64,000 nt of DNA, taken from Acetobacteraceae bacterium (GTDB lineage: Bacteria; Pseudomonadota; Alphaproteobacteria; Acetobacterales; Acetobacteraceae). The notes below the pieces were generated by a model that worked only from the letters and a program-made list of their open reading frames with translations, had not been told where the DNA came from and ran no database searches. Each line of letters opens with the position of its first letter. The stretch's first letter is position 1. Position numbers and translations under genes: made by a program. The DNA is taken from positions 110,979 through 174,978 of the forward strand of contig JASHOA010000006.1 of assembly GCA_030041375.1 (NCBI GenBank), read 5' to 3'. Below are positions 39,491-47,889 of the stretch, one piece after another.

Positions 39491-40107
39491 GGGTTCCGGC
39501 AATTTCTCCGTCCATCCTCGAAGGGCGTTCGGGCGCCGGGTTGGCGCTTGGCCTGCTGCTGCTTGCCCTGCTCGTGACCTGGCTCGGCGTTGTTTCGCCG
39601 CTGATCGGATGGTACCGCGCGCGCGGCGAGGCGCTTGCCGAGCAACGAAGCCTGGCCCAGCACATGGAGGCGCTGGCCGCGACCCTGCCGGCGCTGCGTG
39701 CCGAGGCGGAGCACGCGCGGGGAACAATTCCGGAGGCAACGCTGATCTTCGGCGATACGGATGCGGTGGCGGCGGCCGCACTGCAGGGCCGGATCGAAGA
39801 AATGGCGCGGCAGGAAGATGCGCGCCTTGCGAGTGTCGCGATCCTGCCGGGCGAGCCGGCAGGAAGCTGGCGCCGCATCGGCCTCAGGATCGAGGTGGAC
39901 GCGCCGTTCGCAGTGGTGGTGCGGTTGCTGCAGTCCTTACTCAACACGACACCCGTCATGACCATCGATGAAGTATCGCTGACCGCCGCTGCGATCTCTG
40001 TTCCGGGTCGTCCGGGGACGATGGATGCCGAATTCACCGTCTATGCCTTCCGGCGCGGGACGCTGCCGGGCCGCACCTCTCGCGTGCGCCAGGCTTCGGC
40101 GCAATGA
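39487..40107 (+). CDS. gspM: Type II secretion protein GspM
   Basis: This 206-residue bitopic protein has an N-terminal membrane helix (GLALGLLLLALLVTWLGVV) and a periplasmic domain preceded by a coiled-coil-like stretch (ALAEQRSLAQHMEALAATLPALRAEAE). The C-terminal half has a ferredoxin-like PilO/GspM pattern (VVVRLLQSLLNTTPVMTIDEVSLT). The ATG overlaps the gspL stop (ATGA). It partners GspL. Confidence 0.8.
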   Translation: MRVPAISPSILEGRSGAGLALGLLLLALLVTWLGVVSPLIGWYRARGEALAEQRSLAQHMEALAATLPALRAEAEHARGTIPEATLIFGDTDAVAAAALQGRIEEMARQEDARLASVAILPGEPAGSWRRIGLRIEVDAPFAVVVRLLQSLLNTTPVMTIDEVSLTAAAISVPGRPGTMDAEFTVYAFRRGTLPGRTSRVRQASAQ

Positions 40108-40598
40108 GCCGGATCGCGCTCGGCTGGCTTGCCGCGCTCGGTGCAGGGCTCGTCGTGGTTCTTGCATTCGAGATTGCGCCTGGCGGCTCGACGCCACCGG
40201 AGGTTGCCCCGCTGCGAGCGGCGCCGGCGGCGGGCAGTGCGGCAGGAGCGCCGGAAATCGGCAAGGATAATGCGCAAGTGGCGTCGATTCTGGCGCGCCC
40301 GCTATTCGATCGCTCGCGGCGGCCTGCGGGCGCAAGCGAGCCGGTGGCGGGCGTGCTGCGCCTCACCGGGGTAGTTGTCGGCCCCTCGGGGCGCGAGGCG
40401 ATTTTCGAACCGGTCGCCGGCGGCAAACCCCTGGTGGTGTACGAGGGTGAACGGGTCAATGGTGCACTGGTGCGGGTGATCGTGCCTGGTGCGGTGCTGA
40501 TGGTGGATGCGAATGGAGCGCATCTGATCAGTCCGGCTTACCAGCCAGGTGCGGCGGTGCGGCCCGGATCGACAGCGCGCGCCGGAGCCCCGAGATGA
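40104..40598 (+). CDS. GspC/GspN-like HR-domain protein
   Basis: This 164-residue protein has an N-terminal membrane anchor (LGWLAALGAGLVVVLAFEI), a Pro/Ala-rich linker, and a domain beginning ILARPLFDRSRRP. Its core (LRLTGVVVGPSGREAIFEP, then a VYEGERVNGALVRVIVPGAV block) resembles the homology region of GspC, which connects the inner platform to the GspD secretin. Alphaproteobacterial loci often call this gene gspN. No PDZ domain follows. Overlaps gspM and gspD by four bases each. Confidence 0.7.
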   Translation: MSRIALGWLAALGAGLVVVLAFEIAPGGSTPPEVAPLRAAPAAGSAAGAPEIGKDNAQVASILARPLFDRSRRPAGASEPVAGVLRLTGVVVGPSGREAIFEPVAGGKPLVVYEGERVNGALVRVIVPGAVLMVDANGAHLISPAYQPGAAVRPGSTARAGAPR

Positions 40599-42886
40599 AG
40601 GCTACCCGGTTCGGCATTTTGGCCGCGCTCTTTCTGTTTCTCTCAGGATGCGCAGTGCAGCGGTCGCCGCCCGCACTGACACCGCTTCCACCGCTTACCG
40701 ATGGTGGCGCCGCTACGCCCGAGGTCAGCGGCAATGTCGGCGCCACAACGACACCGCCGACTTCTCTCATCAGCTACGGCGTTCCACCGGTTAACAAAGT
40801 GCCGGTCGGCGAGGCGGCAGTGACGCCGGAGGGCAACATCTCGCTTGATTTCGCGGACACCGACATCCGGGAGGTGGTTGCGCAAATCCTCGGCAAGATT
40901 CTGAAAGTGAACTACACCATCGATCCGGCTGTGCACGGCGCCGCCAGCCTGCGGACGGTGAGGCCGCTGACGAGCGCGCAGTTGCTGCCGACCTTGCAGA
41001 CTTTGCTCGCCGGCGTGGGCGCGGTTCTCATTCGTGCGAACGGTATTTACCGGGTGGTACCGTCCGGCGCGGCGGGCAGCCTGCTCGCCGCGAGCCCCGA
41101 TCTCGCCGGCAGCGAGGTCGTGCCGCTGCGCTATGTTTCGGCAGCGACGCTGGCGCGGACCCTGGCGCCGTTCGTCGGCACAGCAGGACGGATCGTTCCC
41201 GAGGCGGACAGCAATGCCCTGATCGTGAGCGGCACTCCGGATACCCGCGAGGCGCTGATGGCCCTCATCGCAAGCTTCGATACCGATGCGCTTGCCGGGC
41301 AGTCCTATGCGCTACTTTCGGTGCCGCAAGGCGGCGCCAAGGAATTTGCCGCGGCGCTGGAGACTGCGCTTCGCGCGGAGAAGGGCGAGGCGATGGCCGG
41401 GAGGGTACATGTGCTGCCGCTGGAGCGGGTGGATGCGGTGCTCGCGGTGGCACCGGAGCCCTCTGTAATTGCGGATGTGCAACGGGTCTACGCGCTCGTT
41501 CAGCGCTCGGAGCTCCAGAACACGCGTACCTGGCACGTCTATTATCTGCAGAACACCAGTGCGAATGACACCGCCTATGTGTTGCAGCAGGCCTTCACGC
41601 CGAACGACGTGACCGCGACGCGACCGGCGCCCGGCGGAAGCGCGGCGCAGCAGGCGGCGGAGCTGCCGGGCTCGATGGGCTTTGGCGCAACGCAGCCGGG
41701 CGCAGCGCAACCGGGCGCAGCCACGCCGGGCGGCACAACGGCTCCTGGCGCTCCTGCCTATACCCCGGCGGCGGCACCATTGGCGAGCGGAGCCGCTATC
41801 GCCGCTCAGCCGGCGCCGGGCGGGGCGGAAAATCCGCTGCTCGGTGGCCTCGACGTGACGGCCACGGGCGCGGGCGGCGCTCCGGAAGGCTTGCGGATCA
41901 TTCCGAACGATCAGAACAACGCGCTTCTCATCTACGCGAACGCACATGAGTACGGCACGCTCGAAGCGATGCTGCACAAGATCGACATCCTGCCGCTGCA
42001 GGTGAAAATCGATGCGGTGATTGCCGAGGTGACGCTGAACGACGCGCTGCAATACGGCACGCAATTCTTCTTCAAGGCCGGTGGGATCAACGGCATTCTG
42101 AGCAACGCCACCCAGTCCCTGCAGACCAGCAACCTCTCGGCGACCCAGTTCGCCACCAGCTTTCCCGGGTTCGTCATCGGCGGCAACGGGCTTTCGGGCG
42201 CACCGCTGGCGATCTCGGCGCTGCAGGCGGTGACGAAGGTGCAGGTGCTTTCCTCGCCGGAGCTGATGGTGCTGGACAATCAGCCAGCCGAGCTGCAGGT
42301 CGGAAGCCTGGTGCCCTATCTCACCTCCAGCTCGCAGAGCACGCTGGTGAACAACGCTCCGGTCATCAACTCGGTGAGCTATGCGCAGACCGGTGTCGTG
42401 ATGGTCGTAACACCGAGGGTGAATGCCGGCGGCCTGGTTACACTCGATATCTCGCAGCAGGTCAGCGAGGTGGACACCAGTCCGCCGACGCAGGCGGAGG
42501 CGGTGGACTCGCCGACCTTCCTCGATCGCACCGTGCAATCGCGGGTGGTCGTGCAGGACGGGCAGACGGTGGGGTTGGCTGGCCTGATCACCGACAATGT
42601 CAGCAAGGGCAATTCCGGCCTTCCCTGGCTCAAGGACATCCCGCTGATCGGAGCGCTGGCCGGCACGCAGAGCAACCAGCGCCAGCGGGACGAGCTCCTG
42701 GTGCTGATTACTCCACACGTGATCCACGATCAGCGCGACGCGCGTGCGCTGACGCAGGATATGCGCGAACAGCTCATCAACGCAGCACTTGTGCCGCAGG
42801 AGCTGCAGGCGCTGCCGCCCTCCGGATCGAGCGATCCCAACCAGCAACTGCGCCAGACGGTCGGGCATTGGATCAGCGGGCAGTGA
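40595..42886 (+). CDS. gspD: Type II secretion outer-membrane secretin GspD
   Basis: This 763-residue secretin has a lipoprotein-type signal (LAALFLFLSGCAVQ), unlike many GspDs. N0/N1-N3 domains follow (ISLDFADTDIREVVAQILGKIL; VPLRYVSAATLARTLAPFVG; ESNALIV-type repeats). A Gly/Ala/Pro-rich insert lies at about residues 345-410 inside N3. The C-terminal secretin domain carries VQVLSSPELMVLDNQPAELQVG and TPRVNAGGLVTLDISQQVSEV...LVLITPHVI. It forms the outer-membrane gate. The lipid anchor might replace a pilotin, as no GspS was found. Confidence 0.93.
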   Translation: MKATRFGILAALFLFLSGCAVQRSPPALTPLPPLTDGGAATPEVSGNVGATTTPPTSLISYGVPPVNKVPVGEAAVTPEGNISLDFADTDIREVVAQILGKILKVNYTIDPAVHGAASLRTVRPLTSAQLLPTLQTLLAGVGAVLIRANGIYRVVPSGAAGSLLAASPDLAGSEVVPLRYVSAATLARTLAPFVGTAGRIVPEADSNALIVSGTPDTREALMALIASFDTDALAGQSYALLSVPQGGAKEFAAALETALRAEKGEAMAGRVHVLPLERVDAVLAVAPEPSVIADVQRVYALVQRSELQNTRTWHVYYLQNTSANDTAYVLQQAFTPNDVTATRPAPGGSAAQQAAELPGSMGFGATQPGAAQPGAATPGGTTAPGAPAYTPAAAPLASGAAIAAQPAPGGAENPLLGGLDVTATGAGGAPEGLRIIPNDQNNALLIYANAHEYGTLEAMLHKIDILPLQVKIDAVIAEVTLNDALQYGTQFFFKAGGINGILSNATQSLQTSNLSATQFATSFPGFVIGGNGLSGAPLAISALQAVTKVQVLSSPELMVLDNQPAELQVGSLVPYLTSSSQSTLVNNAPVINSVSYAQTGVVMVVTPRVNAGGLVTLDISQQVSEVDTSPPTQAEAVDSPTFLDRTVQSRVVVQDGQTVGLAGLITDNVSKGNSGLPWLKDIPLIGALAGTQSNQRQRDELLVLITPHVIHDQRDARALTQDMREQLINAALVPQELQALPPSGSSDPNQQLRQTVGHWISGQ

Positions 42887-43701
42887 ACGAGGGACTCGGC
42901 GAGGCGGCAGAGCGGCAGCAGGGATTTGCCTTGCTGATCGTGCTTTGGACCCTGGTGCTTCTCGCCTTCGTGGTGAGCGGGATCGCTGCCTCGGGCCATA
43001 CCGAATCAGCACTCGCTGCCAATCTGCGCGGTCAGGCTGTTGCCGAGGCGGCCGCTGACGGCGCGGTTGCGGTCGCGCTGTTTCACACTCTCGAAGCCGG
43101 GCGGGAACACTGGCCCGCCGACGGGGCGGCGCACGGGCTTACAATCGGCACCACCAGGGTTGCCGTCCGCATTACGGACGAGGCCGGCCTCGTCAACCCG
43201 AACACGGCGCCGAAGACACTCCTGGTTGCACTCCTTCGCCGGCTTGGCAGCGATCCGGGAGTAGCCGCGCACATTGCAGCAGCGATGGTCGACTGGCGCT
43301 CGCCCGGTCCTGTTCCTTCGCCGGACGGGGCCAAGTTGCCGCAATATCGCGCTGCCGGCAGTGCCTGGGGGGCGCCCGGCGGGCCGCTCCGGAGCAGGCG
43401 TGAGATCGCGCTTGTGCTGGGGATGACACCGGTATTGGCGGCGCGGCTCGAGCCCTATCTTTCCGTCTATACCGCGGGCGAAGTTGATCCGGCGCTGGCC
43501 GCCCCGCCGGTGCGCGCGGCGCTCGCCGACGCCAATGGCGGGGTGATGCCCGGCGTTGCGCCGGCCGAGGTAAAGACGATCCTGGTGACGGCGGAAGCGG
43601 AGAGCGGCGCGAGGGCGCGCTTCACACGCCGCGCGGTGTTCAGCATCAATCCGGCCGCCAATTCGCTGCACACGCTCGCTTGGCAAGAGGGACCGGGCTG
43701 A
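42883..43701 (+). CDS. gspK: Type II secretion minor pseudopilin GspK
   Basis: This 272-residue pseudopilin has the N-terminal segment QQGFALLIVLWTLVLLAFVV (cleavage G/F), without the Glu at +5, as is usual for GspK. A globular part has DEAGLVNPNTAPKTLLVALLRRLG and VDWRSPGPVP (SAM-like insert region). I take the GTG at 42883, overlapping the gspD TGA (GTGA); a TTG at 42868 is possible. It caps the pseudopilus. Confidence 0.87.
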   Translation: MNEGLGEAAERQQGFALLIVLWTLVLLAFVVSGIAASGHTESALAANLRGQAVAEAAADGAVAVALFHTLEAGREHWPADGAAHGLTIGTTRVAVRITDEAGLVNPNTAPKTLLVALLRRLGSDPGVAAHIAAAMVDWRSPGPVPSPDGAKLPQYRAAGSAWGAPGGPLRSRREIALVLGMTPVLAARLEPYLSVYTAGEVDPALAAPPVRAALADANGGVMPGVAPAEVKTILVTAEAESGARARFTRRAVFSINPAANSLHTLAWQEGPG

Positions 43702-43755
43702 ATGGCTGGCGGTTCAGGGCATGTTCAGGTTGAACACGCTCTCTCTTGTCTGACC

Positions 43756-43813
43756 GAGCGGATTCAGGCACTCCCGGAATCGCGCCGCGATTCCAGTCAG
43801 GCGCGATCCGCTC
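43756..43813. terminator. Nested inverted repeats between convergent gspK and gspG
   Basis: An outer repeat GAGCGGAT (43756-43763) / ATCCGCTC (43806-43813) encloses an inner 8-bp stem GGAATCGC / GCGATTCC with a 3-base loop (43776-43794). The structure lies in the 111-base gap between two convergent genes and reaches the gspG stop. It may stop transcription from both sides; no T-tract is present. Confidence 0.45.
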
Positions 43814-44262
43814 TAGCGATTGCAGATCATTCCGGCCTCGCCTGGCGTTCCCTGCACGTTGTTCGGCCCTCCGGAGCAGAGATCATACTCGAGCCCCTGG
43901 CGGATCGAGGGGCTCTGGTAGCGGAAGGGATGGTTCCAGGGATCGAGCGGCTGCTTGTCGCCCTTGAGGTAGGGGCCGTTCCAGTTCTCGACCCCTTCCG
44001 GCTTCTCGAGCAGTGCTGCCAGTCCCTGATCCGTGCTTGGGTAGCTGCCGACATCGAGCTTGTAGAGATCGAGCACCGAACCAAGCCGTTCGATCGACTG
44101 CCTGGCGATCGAGAGGCGGGCGCCGCCGAGTTCGCGCAGTACCGCCGGCGCAACGAGCCCGATCAGAAGCCCGATGATGACGATGACGACGAGCAGTTCC
44201 AGCAGGGTGAAGCCGTTCCCGGCTCTGTCTTCTTTCCGCATTCTCGTTGCCCGCCTCAGCAT
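43813..44262 (-). CDS. gspG: Type II secretion major pseudopilin GspG
   Basis: This 149-residue major pseudopilin has the cleavage site NGFTLLELLVVIVIIGLLIG and the GspG body: YKLDVGSYPSTDQGLAALLE, WNGPYLKGDKQPLDPW and RYQSPS..GLEYDLCSGGPN. The calcium-site region has an unusual Cys pair (DLCSGG..MICNR) that could form a disulfide. I start at 44262 because AGGAGA lies seven bases upstream. It is transcribed toward the rest of the gsp genes, unlike the common order with gspG after gspF. Confidence 0.93.
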   Translation of the reverse strand: MLRRATRMRKEDRAGNGFTLLELLVVIVIIGLLIGLVAPAVLRELGGARLSIARQSIERLGSVLDLYKLDVGSYPSTDQGLAALLEKPEGVENWNGPYLKGDKQPLDPWNHPFRYQSPSIRQGLEYDLCSGGPNNVQGTPGEAGMICNR

Positions 44263-44357
44263 TCCGATTCTCCTGGACGAACGCTTGTAGGATCGATTGC
44301 GGTGGAACGGAACAGCCGGCGCATTCGTCATGACGCCCGACGTGCGGGGCGAGGTTG

Positions 44358-44765
44358 ATGCCGATCCCGTTCCTTCGCTGCATGGTTCTGGCCGCATCCT
44401 TCTACGGCCTGCCGCCGCGGGTGCTGCCGTCGATCCAGGCGGTCGAGGGTGGTGCGCCGAATGTCGTGCATTATGACAGCAACGGGACCGAGGACCTCGG
44501 GGTGATGCAGGTCAATACGCTCTGGGTCCCGGCCCTGGCGCGGGTGACGCGCCTGACGGCGGATGGGGTGCGCACGAGGTTGCTCTTCGACGCCTGCTTC
44601 AATATCGCCGCCGCGGCGGCGATCCTGCACACCTATCTCAAGGAGACGCACGATCTGATGCGCGCGATCGGCGATTACCACTCGCACACGCCGGGGCTCA
44701 ACCAGTCCTACCAGCTTCAGGTTGTTGCCGCCGCGCGGCGATTGTTCGTTCCCGCGGAGCGCTGA
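44358..44765 (+). CDS. Short lytic transglycosylase (SLT domain), copy 2
   Basis: This 135-residue paralog of the protein at 32645-33055 shares PFLRCM, IQAVEGGAP (catalytic Glu), NGTEDLGVMQVNT, FNI..A.AIL..YL.ETHDLMRAIGDYHSHTP and AAARRLFV. The start is the ATG at 44358 behind GGGCGAGG. A signal peptide is not obvious. It is divergent from gspG with a 95-base shared upstream region, so the pair may share a promoter. Its partner-gene role in T2SS assembly is inferred from the repeated neighbourhood. Confidence 0.82.
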   Translation: MPIPFLRCMVLAASFYGLPPRVLPSIQAVEGGAPNVVHYDSNGTEDLGVMQVNTLWVPALARVTRLTADGVRTRLLFDACFNIAAAAAILHTYLKETHDLMRAIGDYHSHTPGLNQSYQLQVVAAARRLFVPAER

Positions 44766-44779
44766 GGGAGCCGCGGTGC

Positions 44780-45064
44780 CTCAGAAGGTGAAGTAATCCA
44801 TCATGTCGTCGCTTGCCGGAGGACTCGCCGGCATGTAGCGATTCCTGGCCGAAGCGAGGGGATCGGCGGGTAGGTCCCGAGGACATGGTCAAAAGAGCGA
44901 TTCCCACCGACGATAATGATCACGTGCACGGTGGGAGTGAGAATCGCGTTGTCGTTCGATCCGCCGAACGGTGCGGCAATCGCGGCTGGCGCAGAGCCGA
45001 GGTCGAGGCAATCCGTGTGAAACGCCGTTGCACCCTTTCTCCCGAAGGTGAAAGGGTGCTGCAA
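44780..45064 (-). pseudogene. Internally deleted copy of the adjacent phosphoesterase gene
   Basis: Read on the minus strand, this carries an N-terminal piece AAIAAPFGGSNDNAILTPTV, then HVIIIVGGNRSFDHVLGTYP. After a frame change near 44866 it carries a C-terminal piece ending SDDMMDYFTF and TGA. Both pieces align with the two ends of the intact gene next door (AAAPFGGPNDTATMTPIKHV... and ...AIDNLMDFFRF). About 1.7 kb of middle is missing. The signal-peptide region is also not recognisable. It is therefore the scar of a tandem duplicate. Confidence 0.8.
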
Positions 45065-45093
45065 GGCGCCCCGTGGCCGGGAAGCGATGGCTC

Positions 45094-46995
45094 TCAGAAG
45101 CGGAAGAAATCCATCAGATTGTCGATGGCCGGCCCATTGGTGGGCACGTAGGAATTGGACGTCGCCGTGGCGGGATTGGGGAGGTTGTCGCGGCTGCGGC
45201 TGCTGACCGTCGGCAGGTGCCAGTTGGCTTCGATGAACTTGAGGAGGGAGACGTGGTCGGAATAGCTGTGCACCACGCGCCCTCCTTCCGAGTAGGGCGA
45301 GACGACAATGAGCGGAATGCGAGTGCCATCGCCGAAGAAGTCGAGCGGCTGGACGAAGCCGCTGTCGTAATATCCGCCGCCTTCATCGGTGGTGATGAAC
45401 ACCGCGGTCGATTGCCAGAGCGTCGGCTGGTCCTTGAGTTCGAGGAGGATCTTTTTCACGAACGCCCCGAAGATGTCGAATTTCGACGATTCCGGGTGGC
45501 CGTCGTTCAATCCGCCAGGCTTGACGAAGGAAACAGCGGGCAGCACGTTATCGGCGATGTCGTTATAAAGCGAGGTAGTATCCTGGATATCGTTGGTGCG
45601 GAGCACCGGATTGGTCATGATCTTGGTTTCGTACTGGAACGGATTGCAGATATTGCAATAGACGTCGGTCGGGTTCTCGGGGTCCTGGACGTAGGCGTTC
45701 CAACCCTCGCCGAAATAAGTCCAGGAGATTCCGTGAGCGAGCAGCACGTCGGCGATAGTCGGAGTTGAAGAGGGCGGGATCGTGAAGGTGTCCTTCGTGT
45801 CCACGGTGCCGTTGCCGAAATAGCCGGGATCGTAGTTATTGAGCAGATAGTAATGCCCGGGCTGGCAGTTCGGCTTCGGGTGGTACGGCAGGGAACGGAG
45901 ATAATCGACGATCGGTGCGACGCCTGGCTGGCTGGTATCGGCGCAATCCGAGTAGCTGCCGCCGGAATAGCCGTCCTGAACGTAGTAGTTGTTCGTTTGC
46001 GGCTGCGGGTTTGGGTTCTCGATCTCATTTGCCGGCGGCGTTGCCGGGTTGCCGTGGCCATCGCTGTACCAGAATGCGTCACCGGAGCCGAGCATGATGT
46101 GATTGGCACCGGTGCCGCCCATCACCGCCTGATGATAGTTGTCGCCGATGGCGAACTGATCCGCCAGCTTCTTGAAGAATGCAAGATCACCGTCCGTCAT
46201 GTCGAAGAATCCCATTGAGGTCGCGCCCTCGTCGGTCGACTCCCAGTTGAAGCCGGACGGCTGCGGGTTGCCGTTGCTGCCGGCGCTAACCGTCACTTCG
46301 ACCCACGGGAAGAGATCCATTTTGCAGCCAGTGGGATTGCTGGCGGTGGCATGGGCCACGGAGCAATCCACCTGCTGCCACATCTGATAGAAGCGGTGTA
46401 CCGGGCTGTTCGCGTAATCGTCGTCAGAGATTCCCGGACTCAAACGGAACGGACCGGGGGGCAGCGCGCGCACGTTGGCGATGCGCGTATCCACGGTATT
46501 GGTAGGCAGGCCGGAAGCCCCCGTAAGCAGAAGATGGATATCGCCCGGAAGGAGGCCGGGGTCGGCGACGCTGGCAGCCGCGAGCGTCGCAAAGGGCGGC
46601 GGGGTCTTGTTGCTTGCGACTTCGGGAGTGCCGCCGGTGTTCGGCGGCGGCAGCGTCGTGTAGGGATGCGTGAAAGCGGGGCTGATGGCGTAGGTTTTCG
46701 TCACCGAAGCACGATCCTGCAAGGCAGCCGCGAAATTCGGCCCGGGCGTGCCGTCGGCGTTGACGATTCCTTCGGAGAGGAGGTTCAGGATCGTCTGGCC
46801 GTTGCCGGGCTGGTAGGTCGCGAAGACATGGTCGAAGGTGCGGTTCTCGCCGATGATGATGATCACGTGTTTGATCGGCGTCATCGTTGCGGTGTCATTC
46901 GGGCCGCCGAACGGTGCGGCGGCGAGAGATTGCACCGCCGACATGGCCAGCGAGAGGATCGACGCGCCTGCAAACAGCATCCTGCGGAGGCTCAT
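45094..46995 (-). CDS. Secreted phosphoesterase (phospholipase C / acid phosphatase family)
   Basis: This 633-residue protein has a Sec signal peptide (MSLRRMLFAGASILSLAMSA, cut near SLAAA). It is a phosphoesterase-family (PF04185-type) enzyme with the metal-site motif KHVIIIIGENRTFDHVFATY, NYHQAVMGGTGANHIMLGSGD, and the late TAVFITTDEGGGYYD and SPYSEGGRVVHSYSDHVSLLKFIEANW. Members are phospholipases C or acid phosphatases. The position beside a type II secretion locus suggests export to the outside; phosphate scavenging would also fit the phn genes. The ATG at 46995 follows GGGAAGGGAGCAC. Confidence 0.85.
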   Translation of the reverse strand: MSLRRMLFAGASILSLAMSAVQSLAAAPFGGPNDTATMTPIKHVIIIIGENRTFDHVFATYQPGNGQTILNLLSEGIVNADGTPGPNFAAALQDRASVTKTYAISPAFTHPYTTLPPPNTGGTPEVASNKTPPPFATLAAASVADPGLLPGDIHLLLTGASGLPTNTVDTRIANVRALPPGPFRLSPGISDDDYANSPVHRFYQMWQQVDCSVAHATASNPTGCKMDLFPWVEVTVSAGSNGNPQPSGFNWESTDEGATSMGFFDMTDGDLAFFKKLADQFAIGDNYHQAVMGGTGANHIMLGSGDAFWYSDGHGNPATPPANEIENPNPQPQTNNYYVQDGYSGGSYSDCADTSQPGVAPIVDYLRSLPYHPKPNCQPGHYYLLNNYDPGYFGNGTVDTKDTFTIPPSSTPTIADVLLAHGISWTYFGEGWNAYVQDPENPTDVYCNICNPFQYETKIMTNPVLRTNDIQDTTSLYNDIADNVLPAVSFVKPGGLNDGHPESSKFDIFGAFVKKILLELKDQPTLWQSTAVFITTDEGGGYYDSGFVQPLDFFGDGTRIPLIVVSPYSEGGRVVHSYSDHVSLLKFIEANWHLPTVSSRSRDNLPNPATATSNSYVPTNGPAIDNLMDFFRF

Positions 46996-47104
46996 GGTAT
47001 CCGTGCTCCCTTCCCTGTTCCGGGTTTCGGAAGGCGCACCGTAACGGCCGCGCATGACCGAGCGTTTTCAGGGTAATGGCAGGACGATGAAGGTTCGGGG
47101 TGGG

Positions 47105-47868
47105 TCAGCCGCCACCGTCGATCGTGAGAATAGTGGCGTTGGTATAGGCGGAACGCGGACTGGCGAGGAAGGCGACCGCGGCGCCGATTTCCGCAGCCAG
47201 GGCCGGACGTTCGAACGGCATGCGCGCGTATAGCTCGCGCCAGCGAGAGGCGTCGCCGAGGCTCTTCTCGGCGCGGGCGCGGCTCAGCATGACGAGGCGC
47301 TCGGTCTCGACGGGGCCCGGATTGATGCCGACGATGCGTATTCCGTGGGCGTGGCTGGCGCGGCCCAGCGCGCGGGTGAAGGCCATCAGCGCCGCGTTGC
47401 CGGCGGAGCCGGTGATGTAGTCCGGATCGAATTTTTCTCCGGCGGCGCCGATCACGTTGACGATCACGCCGGAGCCGCGTTCGGTCATGCGCGCGTAGAT
47501 CAGGCGGGTCAGCGAGATGTAGCCGAACACCTTGAGGTCCCACGCCCTGCGCCAGGCCGCGTTATCGACAGCGGCCAGCGTTCCAGGCGGTATCCGGCGC
47601 CTGCATTGTTCACCAGGATGTCCGGCGTCGGGACGGCGGCGGCAAGCTGCTCGAGCTCGTCCTGGCGCGAGAGGTCGGCCGCGATCGTCCGGATCGGAAC
47701 CTGGGCGGTGGAGCGGATTGCCTCGGCGGCTTCGCCGAGCGGGCCGGCGCTGCGGGCGATCAGAGTGAGCGCCACGCCCTCGGCGGCGAGCGCGGCCGCA
47801 GCGGCGCGGCCGATGCCCTTCGATCCGCCGGTGACCAGGGCCGTTTTACCGGCGAGACCGAGATCCAT
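47105..47868 (-). pseudogene. Short-chain dehydrogenase/reductase with a frameshift
   Basis: The N-terminal half (MDLGLAGKTALVTGGSKGIG, the Rossmann TGxxxGIG; DILVNNAGAG) is in one frame. The C-terminal half (TLAAVDNAAWRRAWDLKVFG, YITGSAGNAALMAFTRALG, INPGPVETER) is in another. The frames meet near 47594, where one base appears to be missing after NNAGA. The active-site Tyr-x3-Lys is replaced by YITGSAGN in the second half, as in some SDR subfamilies lacking the Lys. This is either a recent loss or a sequencing error. Full length would be about 254 residues. Confidence 0.75.
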
Positions 47869-47889
47869 CCGGGGCGTCGGCGAGAGAGG

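Noticed and set aside
43702..44358. Plus-strand frame of 218 codons after gspK
   Set aside because: It is antisense to gspG, whose pseudopilin features are unambiguous.
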